Assembly (NCBI GenBank): GCA_028554645.1
Contig: JAQOOI010000017.1
Coordinates: 124,001 to 188,000, forward strand
DNA: 64,000 nucleotides
Source of the DNA: Omphalotus guepiniiformis
Lineage: Eukaryota > Basidiomycota > Agaricomycetes > Agaricales > Omphalotaceae
Direction: 5' to 3'
Position numbers and translations under genes: made by a program. Under the pieces are notes generated by a model. It did not search any database, was not told the origin of the DNA, and saw nothing but the letters and a program-made list of their open reading frames with translations. This document shows, in pieces, positions 47,504 to 60,310 of this stretch (its first letter is position 1; every line of letters starts with the position of its first letter).

Positions 47504-47575
47504 TGACCACCGCAGGGGTCGAACCTGCAATCTCCTGATTCGTAGTCAGACGCGATGCCATTTCGCCAGGCGGCC
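47504..47575 (-). tRNA. tRNA-Arg (ACG)
   Basis: On the minus strand, acceptor GGCCGCC pairs with GGTGGTC (two G-T pairs), with an A discriminator. The anticodon arm TCTGA-CTACGAA-TCAGG gives anticodon ACG, and the T arm GCAGG-TTCGACC-CCTGC is perfect. There is no intron. It lies 112 bp past the stop of the lectin-like gene. Confidence 0.9.
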
Positions 47576-47687
47576 ATTGAAATTAAATAATCTCGGTAGC
47601 AATATAAAGCGGCTAAGGCTGACTTCCATGCGATCGGAAGACCAACATGAATATTATCCCAGCCACTGACAGTGACCTACTAAGTGA

Positions 47688-48378
47688 TCAGCTCGGAAGA
47701 CCAGCCGTCTGCCATCTTTTTCCATCATAGATGGCCTCAGTAATAGTACCCGGAGCTCCCTGACTAATAAACCCAACCCTCAGCTCACGGGAAGTATTAC
47801 TGCTCCCCATCGCATAAAACTGCTGACTTCCTTCAACAACTTGAAATCCTTGATGGGTGATACAAGCCGCGCAGGCTGCTCCTCCCTGAAATCCAGAATC
47901 GGAGTGTGAATATATTTTCTTAGAACGTGGCTCGGAGATACGAAGTATACATGGATCTAAAAGACCAGAATTGAGCTTCATAGCATTCACTTGTTCATCA
48001 GAGATCACCTACTGTTCCGAAACTTGTATTGTTGTATGGAATATTGGTCGCTGCGATTGGAGAGCCAGAAAGGACTTCACTGGCGGGTGCGATTGTGGCA
48101 GTGCCACACGAATCTGTTCCGACGTTGAACGCGTTGGTCGCACAAGTCTGGACAATAGCTCCTGCACTATTCTGGGAATACAATCGGGTGTTGCCGTCTC
48201 CCCGGAGCGATTGGATGGCGGCAACTTCACCTACAGCGCTGAATGAGCGCACGTTAATGGATTCGGGACTCGCTGTAGCCAGAGTGAAAGTGGAAGCGAC
48301 GATGAGCTATGATAGTTCAAGTAAGGGTCGGTACACCGGAAAGCAGCCATGAAGCAAAGTGGGGTCACGCACTTGCAT
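47688..48378 (-). pseudogene. Frameshifted secreted fucose-lectin-like protein
   Basis: Likely exons are 48373-48378, 48013-48306 and 47688-47956. After a short start (ATG CAA) the second exon encodes a signal-like LIVASTFTLATAS, then blade-like segments including GDGNTRLYSQNSAGAIVQ. The third exon begins IHVYFVSPSH in one frame and continues as KIYSHSDSGFQGG and LRVGFISQGAPGTITEA in the next. Repeating R-L-Y/V-x-x-Q/S and G-x-I-x-E/Q segments are typical of fungal fucose-specific lectin beta-propellers, so the fold is plausible. The frame breaks by one base near 47920-47924 (GTTCTAAG; one extra base would restore a leucine codon), and exon 3 is 269 nt rather than a length that fits the phase. 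It is either a pseudogene or an assembly error. About 190 residues would be expected from the blades that remain. Confidence 0.55.
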
Positions 48379-48583
48379 TGCATTTTGGCGTTCGGTTTTG
48401 AGATGTGTTCTGATTGCCTGTACATCTTCAATCAAGACGTCGATCTTTCAGCTGGTGGAAGACGGAAGACAGAAGACATATCCGCGTGAACCTAGACCCC
48501 AAGATGATCGCTCTCTGATGCTGACATTGTTCTCTAGATTGTATAGCATCTTATTAGAGGATAACTCTTGTGAATAGTGGGGA

Positions 48584-48967
48584 TCATACGACAAGCTGGT
48601 GACTCCGAAACCCGCCTAATAAAAGGCTTCCGACATGCTGAAAACAATTGTCCATTCGCAGCCCGTCGATGAACCGCTGAAATTCGTGCTTTGTCTTGAA
48701 ATGTTCTGCGTAAGGCTACGAGTCATGAACGGGGGACTCGTATGAGTGGAAGAAATGAGGGAGGAAGAGGTAACTTTGATACTCACCCTGCATAACACAA
48801 GTTCGTTTCCTGCGTCTCCGATGAGCTGGAGCAGACCCAGACGACCTCATTATCGAGCCTCGACTCGGAGATGGAGTCAGACGTGGTGGACGGAAGGCTT
48901 CATTCGTTATATTTATGTTGCACATCGTATTCAAAGTCTTCGTATGGCCTCCACGCGGTCGCGTCAT
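48584..48967 (-). CDS. Possible small two-exon protein, unknown
   Basis: An open frame from an ATG at 48967 runs into a GTGAGT donor near 48785. Joined to a CAG acceptor near 48707 it continues in frame (HFKTKHEFQRFIDGLRMDN) to a stop at 48584-48586. The first part is basic and low-complexity (AHRRRRKR). I do not recognise it. Support is limited to the in-phase GT-AG junction. Confidence 0.28.
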
Positions 48968-50159
48968 CGTCGTCGTGAACCACTTGAAGAGACTATGTGC
49001 CACTCTGACATGGCACTGAGCGAAGGCTTTTACAAGTTCAAAACCATCTCTTGAAGCATCGGGAATGAATAAGAGCAGACTGTCGCATAGAGATAGGAAG
49101 GTGTAGACTCAGTGTATGTCTAGACTCTAGTAGGAATTCTGAGAGAATTTAGGACCGGGTTGCAGATAGGAAGGACTGAGAGACAAGCAATTAAGAAGAG
49201 TTGTCTTGTTACGAATGAAGGATACGATGTAGTGAATGAGTTCGATTGGGAGGTTGACCATGGCTGCGGTAATGGTGAAAATGGTACTATTTAATGGCCG
49301 CCTATGGGCCTTTCTTTGGGTCTTACCGGCCCGATGACAATCACATTGAAGCGGAGTTTAAAGTTTCTCTGTCACCCTGTAAAAGCGCTTAGGTTTGTTT
49401 CACCAACTCAATGCCATCCACCGACATAATCCATGTAGACATATTGTTCCGAGTCCTAATTGTAAAGTCAGGTTGAAGCCGCAGGCGAAACACTTCAAAG
49501 CTTCACTAGCACTTCCTACTCTCTGAAGATCTGGACGGGTGGGCTGGGGTACTAGTGGTTAGTGTTTCTATCCAGTTCTGACGGACCTAACAAAATCGTG
49601 TACAGACAAACATAAACCCCGTATTTGCGCTCAGACCACGAACACGCCCTAGCGAACATCATCTTCGCTTCCTCTACCGTATCTTTCATGCCCAGTTCTC
49701 GCACAGCTCAAAACCTACATCGCACAGCTATTTGGGGGGTTGCACAGGAACTAAGAAGAGAAGACAATCTTTGGGAGGGGGATTGGATTGGGGAATGTTG
49801 GAATATTGGAATAATCTAAGTCTTTGAGCTTTCGCAGGGGACGCAGGGGTACGTCATGTGTGCCTGAGTTCACATTCTTCATCAATTCATGCGCACCCAG
49901 CCTAGTAAGCAAACGAATTTCATTCGGTTTAAAACCATCTACCTATCCCAACCTTGAAGAGTCGACTGCAGCTTATCTCGCAATAGTGTTCTTCTCCGAC
50001 CAAGCACTGGGAATTAAGTACCACAACGACTCTCAAATTACCAATACGACGTTCGACTCGGGAGGTCGCTGAGTTTGTAAAAAGGATCTTGTTCGACTTC
50101 ATGGAAATACTCACGCGAAAACAGCTGGGACAGGGTTCATCGGTTCGTCTCAAATTTTC
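48968..50159. other. No gene resolved
   Basis: No gene could be supported. A short cysteine-bearing minus-strand frame next to the hairpin (around 50105-50177, LQCENLRRTDEPCPSCF, followed by GTGAGT) may be an exon of something unrecognised. Confidence 0.4.
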
Positions 50160-50301
50160 ACACTGCAAACAATTCAATATAAATTTCGCGGGAAAATCTT
50201 AAAAATATGGTGAAATAACATGAAAAAGTTTAATTTTTCATGTTATTTCACCATATCTGTAATATTTTCCCATGGGATTTATGTTGAATTGTTGGCAGTG
50301 T
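50160..50301. repeat. 140-bp near-perfect inverted repeat (hairpin)
   Basis: The two arms of about 67 bp begin CACTGC(A/C)AACAATTCAA and meet at the centre in GGTGAAATAACATGAAAAA with almost no loop. By eye about nine mismatches separate the arms (roughly 87% identity), with the inner 20 bp identical. It could be a foldback MITE, an inverted duplication of an upstream region, or a small-RNA precursor. Confidence 0.85.
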
Positions 50302-50881
50302 CATCGGACGCATGTCACTTATTTGTCCAGCCCTCGAGGTCTTTGGCAGTTCACGTTTTGGTCGGTGTTGATTCTACTACTTACAACCAGTTACCACCCG
50401 TGGGTCCGTGGGTACTATATGTTCGCTACAATTCAATTCCAGAGTCATCGTCGAAGACTCTGGTTTTATCTGCGTACGTAACGTTCAAGGGGGTGGGTCT
50501 GGTGTGTGAAGGAGGTTACGAGGCGGATGGAGTCACTGTCAACTCCAGACGAACCTTCGTGCTTGTTCACACCACAATGATTCTGACTCAGTACTCATCG
50601 ACATCTGTCGCTGTATGTTCTTGAAGTACTGCACGAGGCCAGCACGAAACCTGCGTTGTGCACCCAGTCTTGAAAGTTGAATGTGCTCAGAGCGGTGAGC
50701 GTGTGACTTTAAATAAACGTTCAATGCATTATTCAACGGGCCATCGTACAGTGTATAACGAGTGAAGTCCTATCATTGAAAGTCATACAGCAGTAGACTC
50801 GTGATGCTCGTGCTCCAAAGGCTTGGGAACCGATAACGAAGTACGATTAGATGGCGTCTTTATCGATTCAGGCAACTATTG
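50302..50881. other. Intergenic
   Basis: 580 bp between the hairpin and the 3' end of the DUF6534 gene. A plus-strand frame runs from about 50280 to 50624 but has no recognisable domain. Confidence 0.4.
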
Positions 50882-52775
50882 TCAAATCAGAGGAATTCCG
50901 TTCACATTAGGATTCAAATCTTCAGGTATGAAAATTGCACATACATGACGTCCCTCTGCTCTTAAAGAGCTATAGTCAGTCTCCGTCACCTCCAATTCGA
51001 GGGGTATTGTGAATGCGGTATGTGTTTCCCCTTAACCGAAACGCTTTGTCAGAACCTCAAGGCACGAAAAAGCACATGTAACACCACCCTTACCTATGGG
51101 ACTCGATGGTATTGATCCCGGGCTGTAAGACAGTCGGCGGCGGGGTATCCTTTCTGTTGTAACAGCTTGGGTATCATCTGAGGTCGCATCTACTGTAGTA
51201 CTTGGACATGTCTCGTACTCCTTAATCACGAGCAAGTTCAGTAGGATGGTGAGGGTATATAAACGTCCGAGGATGTCGAAGAGTATGACGAATCCTGTGG
51301 AAACCGAGAAGTTTTTAGCGTGTGAGTGTACTGCATGGAACGAGTTTGATGAAATCGCGTTTGGAATTTTACTTACCGGACTCTGAAGTAAACAACAGAA
51401 TAATCATGAGAGACGTTGCTGAGGATGTGACAAGTCCACAGGTCAGAGTGTTCATCGAAACACGACGAATAAGGCTAAATAGAGCAAACAGAAGAATCAA
51501 GCGTAAGTATTCAACATATACTAACAAAACGCCGCGGTACAGACTGGCTCCCCTCCACTCGAATCAAAAAAGCACGCACCTCTTAGTTTTAGCATACGCC
51601 GTATGTAACGTTCTTAACTTGTAAATCATAACAGACGCAGTAAAAATATCCGTTGAAGCGCAGGTGACCGCTGCTATGCTGAAAAATTTGCGGCAATTGC
51701 CCATGACACAAAGAAATGAACAACCGGGAGGAAGGAAGTGAAGGGAGGAAGGAAGGAAGTGGGAGAAATGTCAAGCACACTTCAACAAGTGAAGGGAAGA
51801 CAAAAAGACACACATGGTAGTAGTGAGGGCGAAATCAGTTGGAGTGGGCGAAAGATGAGTGATAAGATATGAAGCCGAGTAGAATGCGAATGCGGTCTGT
51901 CATGGTTGAGTCATTCCAGAATTAGAATCCACGGTGGTTCGGAAGCGTATGCCAAGGGGTCAGGTCAGGTCAGGTCAGGTTCGATGATAATCAATAATTA
52001 AATCGCTTGACGTACATGCACAATAATCAGAAACAACATAATTGAGGTGATTAATCTGTTGCGAGAGCTAGGGTGGATTGGATTGGATCAGGATTGACAT
52101 CCATAGGGAAGGAAGATGAGTAAAGAGATTGCCAGTGACAGCCTGGGTACCGCAAAGGATCAGGTAAGACTCACATGATCCAATATCGATGCGCGTAGAA
52201 CGCTTGCTCGATCATTGCCGATAGGTAAGTGAGGAATATTTTCGCGGGTAGAGGCCAGAATTGTTGGGGAGGTACAAACCCTATAGTAGTAGAAAAGAAA
52301 GAAACCCTGCCCCATGAGCAAATAGTCTTTTGTCGCAAAATGGCCCTACAGGAAGGGGGGTTTTACCTTCGAGTACAACTACATACTGCGAAAGCGAAGG
52401 TTGGAGGAGGAGGAGTGGGATGCTCAGTGAGAACGTATTCCAGGGTACGACCACAAAAACATACCAGATAAGCATTATAGCATACAATTGCGGAACAAGC
52501 GGAATCTAGGCAAAGAGATGCAAGCAATATCCACTGAAAACGAGCCATCGAGCGTGAATGTAGGAAGTAGTATATCCCAAGTGATATTTCACATCCGTAG
52601 AGCACGAGATTGAGCCAGGAAGATAGGAGGAAGGGACTGTGGAAGTGAAATTCAAAGATCAAAAAAAGTCTAGTAAGTTGGGAGTTTGTCTTTGGAAATA
52701 CCGAAACACCGTGAAAGGGGAGGAGGGGGAAGGAGGAGAGGGGACGACTTACGGTTCTTGCCCAGTTGATGACAT
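50882..52775 (-). CDS. DUF6534-type multi-pass membrane protein
   Basis: Ten short exons join in frame to 329 residues: 52753-52775, 52465-52636, 52367-52385, 52175-52280, 52016-52055, 51814-51896, 51580-51678, 51377-51474, 51094-51294, 50882-51030. The layout is that of the large basidiomycete DUF6534 family. It starts with WLNLVLYGCEISLGIYYF in the first helix. FWPLPAKIFLTYLSAMIEQ and AHRYWI follow, then TKSLIRRVSMNTLTCGLVTS, and last FVILFDILGRLYTLTILLN before a polar tail. About seven helices are predicted. No function is established for the family; a receptor-like or structural membrane role has been guessed from topology. The third exon is only 19 nt. Nearly every junction is GT-AG, and the phases agree through all nine introns. 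The start MSSTGQEP at 52775 lies on a short first exon. Confidence 0.8.
51958..51980. repeat. GGTCA pentamer repeat inside an intron
   Basis: Four and a half tandem GGTCA units lie in the intron between exons 5 and 6 of the DUF6534 gene. Confidence 0.8.
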
Positions 52776-55700
52776 AGGTATAGACCTGAAGAGCAGTGGT
52801 ATTGCTCGTACACGAATGAACACCTCGTAGTTGCAAAAGAGAACGCCTGGTCGTATGTGGGGTCGGCGCGAGGGGGGGGAATAACGACATATATACAAAG
52901 GGTGACTGACATTGATTACGGCTGGCACTTTCATATAACATAGTTTAGCCAATAGGCAAATCCATCCGGTAGTCCAAACGAACGAACATGATTGAGTAAT
53001 TAAGTTTGTGAGAAGAACGAGTACTATTCATTGTAGTATGTATGTAGGAGGCTAAGTACATAAGTAAGTAAATATAAAAGTAGTACATATTGAATTCATT
53101 ACTTACGCGTTTGGCGAGTTCGGAAGGGTCAATTGCCGGTACTTCTCTCAGCCCTGTCCGAATACAAAAAGTATGTACATACCCGGGGCTTTGCACGATC
53201 ATGCAGAATTGGAATTTGGGCAAAAACATACTAGAAGGCTTGGCCTATTGAAGAGGTCTCGCGACACACCTGGCAGTTCCTCGAAAACATACACGGGTTC
53301 CGAGTCGGATTTTCATGCGGATCCGCCACTAATATCACTTGAACATATTTTGATCCATAACCATTCAGTATGTCACACTGAAAGTAGAAACTACGGACGG
53401 ATTCAATAAAAATCTACATTAGAAGGCATCTTATTTACCCTCACTCTCACTCTAGACACGAATACCCTACTCGTGATTTATGCATGGAACCGCGTTCTCA
53501 AGTCAGTTTAGCTTATGGTTGTGTGAGACCCAGATTAATGTATTGTGATTCTACAGCGTGTGAGGATTGTCACGGAATATCAAAGCAGGTGATCTGGTGT
53601 TCCTGTAGCATCGTGGTTTGGCGTTGAACAAGCCTGGAAAATTCCAAAGTGCTAGTTCAAAAATACCCATTTCGAGTTTGACTGTCAGAACAGATCGACT
53701 TGAAGCTGGAACTTGCCGTTTGCTATCGAAGTTCTTCCATCTTTGTTACTGTCGAAGACATCGAAGGCTAGCCAGGTGACGACGAGGATAAACAGACGAC
53801 CGCACCCCGAAATCCTGGTTTACTACTGTCTGTGTAGTACTTGGTTACGACCCACGACCACTCGCCGATTTCGTGCGCTGACCTTGAAGTTGAGATTCAA
53901 AAGTGGACGCGTCGGAAAGGTGGGATCTTTTGAAGGGATGTATAAAAAGAACAGTAAGGTATTTTCCGAATCTCTGAGCCCGGGCAATTCCGATTGGCGT
54001 GCGTAACACCAACCAGAGGCGGCACGTGAACGTTCAGAATGTCCCCTCGCGAAGTCCTGTAGCCCTGTAGCAGGCGGAAGGGCAAAGCATGAGTAAGAGA
54101 GCGCGCACACGCCCACACACAAAGACACCGTAAGAGAGTCGGGCCTCCGGGACTGGAGGACTCTAGGGCAGAAAAAAATCTAGGTCGCTCCCATGTTTCT
54201 TCAATTGAGTGCTTGAGCTTGAATACATATCTTACTTCGGGCAGAGGCGCCAAGGCGGACGGAGCTGTCAAAACACTTCATTGTTGTTGAATAGACCCTC
54301 CCGGAGGTGGCAGCGGTGGTACCGATTCGTCATATGAACTAGGGAAAGAATGACCAAGGAAAGGATGGCCTTTCTCCAAGGGTCGAGTTCCGATTGGTAT
54401 ACATATGTTAGGGTTCCAGTGTTCTGGTATGTATGCTACATAACAAGAGCTTGATCAACAATGAGACACTAGAGGACGATGTTTCATGTACGCACCGTTG
54501 GATAGACGATTCTGTCGGTGTCCCTGCAGGGTATATGCGCCAGCCTTGAAGAAGCTTGATATGCGAGAGTTACGTTCCGCGTCGAAATTGTTTTTGAAGA
54601 TTGTTCTATCTGGCATTTCAGCCACTCGACATGACTCCTCAGCGCACCTTGAGTTGAGTCAACTTTCGAGTACATCCGTTATGGGGTGTAACTCACCAGA
54701 ATTGATAGCTTTCACTTTTCACCAGCCCTTCTTCCTATCTGTCGAACTCGGACACACCGCCGACGCCCACTACGTAACCTGGGCATCCTTTTCCCTGAGA
54801 TTCAACCAGGACGAAAACTACGGTGCGCCTCGCGTAGGAAATGAATCGTCTCCGTCGACGTCGTGCGACCATGGTCCTAACCAGTCCTAACCCAGACTCG
54901 CACGAGAGATCGGCAGCGGAAGAGAAAATCATCGGCGGTCGTAATAAAGAGATTCGATGATACATATGTGAAAGTTTTATACAACGAGCTGGTTATGTTG
55001 GAATTTGGAACAGGTGAGGACTTGAGTCTTCGGCCGTTACGGCTGTCTTCGGCGATCGGGTTTTGTTTCCACCCGGGCCGGCTGTACCACGTGAGCTGTG
55101 TGGAGCCTGCCGGATGAGTCGCTCGGCAGTATGCAAGAGCGTCAGACGCCCATGATGCTTTACCAGAACCATACAATTTTTCATCCTTCGCTGCGCTGCG
55201 TTCAAAGTCAAATAAGTTACTCGTCCACGATGTTGAGGTACGAGCATTTCAAATAACTGCGCATCTGTAACGATTATAACTAGTAAGAACCTTTAAGTTG
55301 TTCCGACTTGTTCCTTGTACTTATTCAATTTCATTTTTCAGGTGCCTACGGTAATGAGTCCAATGTGCACTGTTATGAAACAAGGGTGGAATTAATCCCT
55401 ACGGGTACTACATGGAACAAAGTACTGCAATACGCTCTGCTCTGGGCCGGGCTCTGCCAGTGGGACGATGACAACAAACCCAAAAGTCGCGTGCGAGGAC
55501 ACCGTGGACGGAATTGTCGTAGTAGCAGAGCATACCCCCAAGCTGCAGCTTCTTATCAGTATGTATGCGATTCGATAACCCTACGACGCATATACCGTGA
55601 CCCCACAAATGGTTCACTAGCAAATCCCCTCAGGCTGGCCCGTATCATGTACGATTAATCGCTAAACTCGGTTTTATCGACGAGAGGTGCACCGGCGAGT

Positions 55701-58700
55701 GATGTTGCCGCCTTTCAATGCGTGATTGTCGTAAGACGTTGCAAACGCCGCCTTTACGAGTCCCAAGACAAAACCACATCTACCCAAGGTTGGTCATGCG
55801 AGTACGCCGCGCATATATCCCGAAAACAGACTAGAGCCTGTTCAGCTCACATCTCAGAAGCGCTCTGGTAATCATCTTTCTGTTCTTTCAGTAGGTAGTG
55901 ATCCGGAGGGTAAATTATATAAATCAAACTCACTCACTAGGCTTATAGTCACGATTCCATCCTCACCTCTCCTATACGAGGTCCTCGAACTTATTTACGA
56001 TGGGAGAAACCGGAAATCGGAAACAAGAAACAAGAAACATTCATATCGGCGAGCGCGCTCCTACTACATTTTCAGTAGCATATGATTCTATTCAGGACCC
56101 GATTAACCCTTCCTCCCTCATGAAATCAAAACCGAAATCGTAGAGGTCAAGGTCAAAAAGGCTGATTTCATAGAACTACATACAACTTGCATATGGACTC
56201 TCGTGAATACAAGGGGCTACTAAGTGGTAAGTACTGGCTAGGCCTAGGTAGGTACTAATATCGTACGTGCCGGGCTACGCTTTCAATTTCAATTCATTTA
56301 CTTACTTACTCACTTACTTACCAAAAAATCCCACCCGTTCGTACTCCGTTCGTTCTATGTACTTAACCGATTATCGATTATTGCTCGCTCGCCTCCGTGG
56401 GTTGAGTCTGACGTATGTACATAGGTCCTTACTTTCAGAAAACACGAGTAACCTCCTATGTATGTACATAAACCACGTTTTACCGCACGGCGATTGTTTT
56501 GAACTCGATAAAGAAACAATCATACCCATCATACCCATACTCATGCCGGTCTGTTCCGAATTTTTATGTATGTATCATTGTATAGGTATTCCGAGTCGAG
56601 GACGATTTGAGGGACGGAAGAGTCAATTATCTATTTATGGTTTCCATATGAAGGTGGGTATGTACTACATATGTAAGTACGTGATGATGCATATGATGAT
56701 GCGTGGTACCTTCCGACCCCTGACCTGAACAGGCCGAAGATTTGATTGGATAAAGCGTGCCGGTGATGCCAAGAAGTGCTAGTGAACTCCGAAGTGACGA
56801 AGAAGTGGATTAGTTACGCCGGCGGTACAGTAGAGCGCCCGCTGGGACCTTTTAGGAGACCTTAGGCTACATGTTTTAGACTCAGGAATGCCAGGGGAGT
56901 TGGATTGGCAGTAGTTATTTATGCCAGATGTTGACTTTGGATTGATATATATTGATATATTGATATGTCGTTTACTAGTACATACATACTAGTTGTTAGC
57001 CTGACGTCAATTGCAACATCAATTTGAACTTGCTTGACTTGAGGTCCGGATGAATCAAGTTCCCCCGGCTTGCGACTGCTTGAAGCGAAGCATAATGAAC
57101 GAGTTAGTTAGTTAGGTATTCTTGCTGTGATAACATACTGTACATACTACAATATACCCCTTCGAAGCAGTGTCCGAGTCGGTTCTGCCCAAAACTAAAA
57201 ATAAGTAAGTAACTACATACTCTACTGTTGACACAAGGTTTCCGGAATTCCCGGCATCACTGGCCGCATACTTGCACAAGTATGTATTACATACAGTACT
57301 TATTCAACGCACTTTAGCTGCCATTTCCTCGCTTTCAACTCAATTAGGCATAAAACATATTAAACAATTTGACTTCTCGGATTCCTCGACTCGGAGTCGT
57401 GACATGGGATTCCTTCACCGGGCGTTGCCTGAGGTATGTACGTTAGTATTTAATGGTATGTGTTCCTTCAAATTCTGATAGGGCGGTACGCGGTATGTCC
57501 TGTCCTGTCCTGTCCTGTCGTATTCCGACCTATCTATCCTAACGTCCGAGTCCTATGTCATCACTATGTGACAGGGCCTGCCCTGCAGGACCCACCAGTA
57601 ACATAACATCATAACATAAACACACGCACACCCCTCCGACGAGACGTTCTTCCGAGTCCGACTAAACGGACCTTTCCTTTCCTATGTAAGTTCCAGATCG
57701 CGAATCTGTTGTCTTTGTCTTTCTCGACTTCTATGTATACTCTTCTATATCCCACCTCTCGGAGGTCTTTAAGGACTTACGTATGTATTACTATATTACC
57801 ATATTGCCATAACCTATTTCGCTCTCCCCTTAGATTTCACTGACCACATCCAGAATCGGAACAACAGACTTCGGACTCGGACTCGGACCCTGGGACCCTG
57901 GGACCCTGAGAGGCCGCGTCCCATGCGAGTACGTCTAGTATGTGGCTTGTGAATGAACGAGAGAAATCGGTAAAATCGGAATTGGAATAACGAACACTGG
58001 GCGACCTCACCGTGGAACGAATGGTATGTACGAACGTACAAACACGGTATGAACTATGTAACAAACCCACCTGTCTATCATTGTGCTGAAGGGACTCGGA
58101 GGCACCGTACGGTTCAAGTTAAGAGAGACTCTCGTATGTTTCACCCAACTCCTTGTATGTACCTCCGATCCATTGTATTCTAATCAGTAAAGGTACGTAC
58201 CGTTACACATTTCACGGAGTCAAGAACAACTCGGCCCCTCCCTCGTGGAAAACATAGATTTGACGCGGGCCATACTGTTACCTGTACATTGAATAAACCT
58301 CCTGACCTGACCTGACCAATGACATGGACATCTTGATTAGAACAGTGGCAAAAAATATGGCAGAAGTTTACGTTTACCTTTAGCACAGCCCATGCCCATG
58401 CACCAGCACTGTGCCGCCTCCACGATCTAAACGCCGAAGTGACAAAGTTAATACATTTACAATCATTTTCGACGTTCGACGTTCGACTTGGATGTAATCC
58501 GTTGAACACCAGTACCTCGGCCATCCAATCAACCGATTCGATTTCTCGATACACGTTCAACTTGACTCAGGTCCGAGTCTTGAAGCCCGAGTCTAGCTTT
58601 AGCATGTACAGAGTATAAAGGTACATACGAAAGAATCACTATCATCATCACTTGTGCCAAGGTGGGACCCGAAGGGCTCCTCATGACAAGGAGTCGATGG

Positions 58701-60310
58701 TTCTTCATGAAGAAGTCCTAGTGCCTATGAAAGTAAGTAAGTGTTACACGTAAATACATGACATACCCACACATACTGTACTTAGGGCAAGGAACGTTAG
58801 CTGGCAAGAACCCTATGGAACATGGAACATAATGATACTATAGCTTCGTAGAACCGCAAGAACCTTTAACCCTTGAACCCTTGAACTCGGACGCGTGCTG
58901 CAAGTGTTATAGATGGAACAAAGGAGGGGTGGGAGTCTGAGCCTCTGAGAGGCTAGACTATGTAGACAATGACCGATTGACAAGGGTTTGTTTTTTCTTC
59001 AATGCCGAATTCTTCGAAGGACTTCGAACGCACTCCGAGTGGAAGATGAAGATGAAGATGAGTCATGGGTTGTATCCCGATATCTTTTGATCTTGATCCG
59101 GGCGGACGGGTATGGAAGGAAGTAAAGTTAAGCACGGGTGTATTTAATCGGGACTAAGAAGGACAACGTGTTGTGAGCGAAGATTCCCTTGAAAGATTCA
59201 ACTCGGAGGGGTAGAGAAAGAGTATCGGTGGAACCCAAGACCTCCCTCCCAAGACTCGAAACTGTGGAGAAGAACCTGAAAAAAACGGAAAGGAACGGCA
59301 CCATATACAAGGCACCCGTGCTCGCTACTGTGTCGGATGATCAGCATTCAATTGTGACTAGTCGCATGGGGCATGGATTCCACTGAATATGATTATAATC
59401 AGGCAGTTGCCTTAATTGTGCAATGGTCAGTAGATAAGTTGTAATCCACTCACGCACGATATGGAGCTAATTCAACGAAACCCGGGTTGAATGGAGCATG
59501 AATTCGAGGACATAGTAAGCCCGTAGTAGTGTGATTCGGGAAAGACAAGGGCGCCATAAGATTTGGTGAGAACAATCACATATGGGACACCGAGTACCAA
59601 GAATTGCATGTATGTACATTACACGATTTAGGTTGATAGAATTTGTTGGAATACAAAGGCTAGAACAAGTTCTTATATCATGGACGGAGTGGAGTGGACA
59701 TCATCATATGTAAAGTCCGTCAAGATTCAAGAAAGAACACAAAGGCACGGAGGAAAAGAGAAAAAAAAATCAAACCGAGGTACCTTCGGAGGTTCGGCAT
59801 TACAACCAAAAAGTGGCTTGCCTTCGGATCAAAAAGGCATGTGTCATCAAGCGCCACTCAACCTCCCACTCGCTCCAATCTGCCGCGGCGTTTTTGCCCC
59901 TTTTTTTCACTTCCAAAACACTTGCTCGGCTGCTTGCCTTTGAGTTGTTTTACACTCCTTTTTCCTTCTTCCTTTACTATTTCGTTTGTCTACAAAGTCT
60001 AGACTTGTTATTTTATAACACACCACACACTACGCAAAAAAATAATACAAGAAAGAACTTTTGGCTTGTTCTAGCGCCCAGGGGAGGGGGGGTTCCAGGT
60101 ACGTTTTCCCGTTTCCCCTCTCGCTGAAATGACATCTCGAAATCTCATCTCGATTCCACCGTTTTCGTTCTGACGATCTCGTATTTAAGCCGACAGTTTT
60201 TCAAGAGAACATGACTGTGGTTTTCTAACTACAAAAACCCCCACATTCCAACTAGAAGAAACGACCCACAAACTACCCCCGACTCCAAATCTCACTCCAA
60301 CAAACTTACC
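52776..60310. other. 7.5-kb gene-poor stretch
   Basis: No gene could be supported. There are exon-like segments near 53100-53330 (minus strand) with donor and acceptor signals that do not join in frame, and open frames near 54486-54890 and 55308-55658 (plus) with no recognised domain. From 56 to 59 kb the DNA is dominated by TATGTACATA-like and CTTACTTAC words and short tandem runs, such as TGTCC units at about 57497-57520. The last 150 bp are the phosphatase promoter, with GTATTTAAGC near 60181. Confidence 0.45.

Noticed and set aside
52281..52487. Read-through frame past the 19-nt microexon of the DUF6534 gene
   Set aside because: It ends in the TAG that is the next acceptor. Splicing at the GTAAAA donor gives a continuous family-like protein.
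53100..53330. Minus-strand exon-like pieces (SDSEPVYVFEELPG; REVPAIDPSELAKR) with donor and acceptor signals
   Set aside because: The phases do not match for any GT-AG pair I tried, and no larger gene could be built around them.
54486..55658. Two plus-strand open frames of 116-134 codons
   Set aside because: No recognised motif and no consistent splicing between them.
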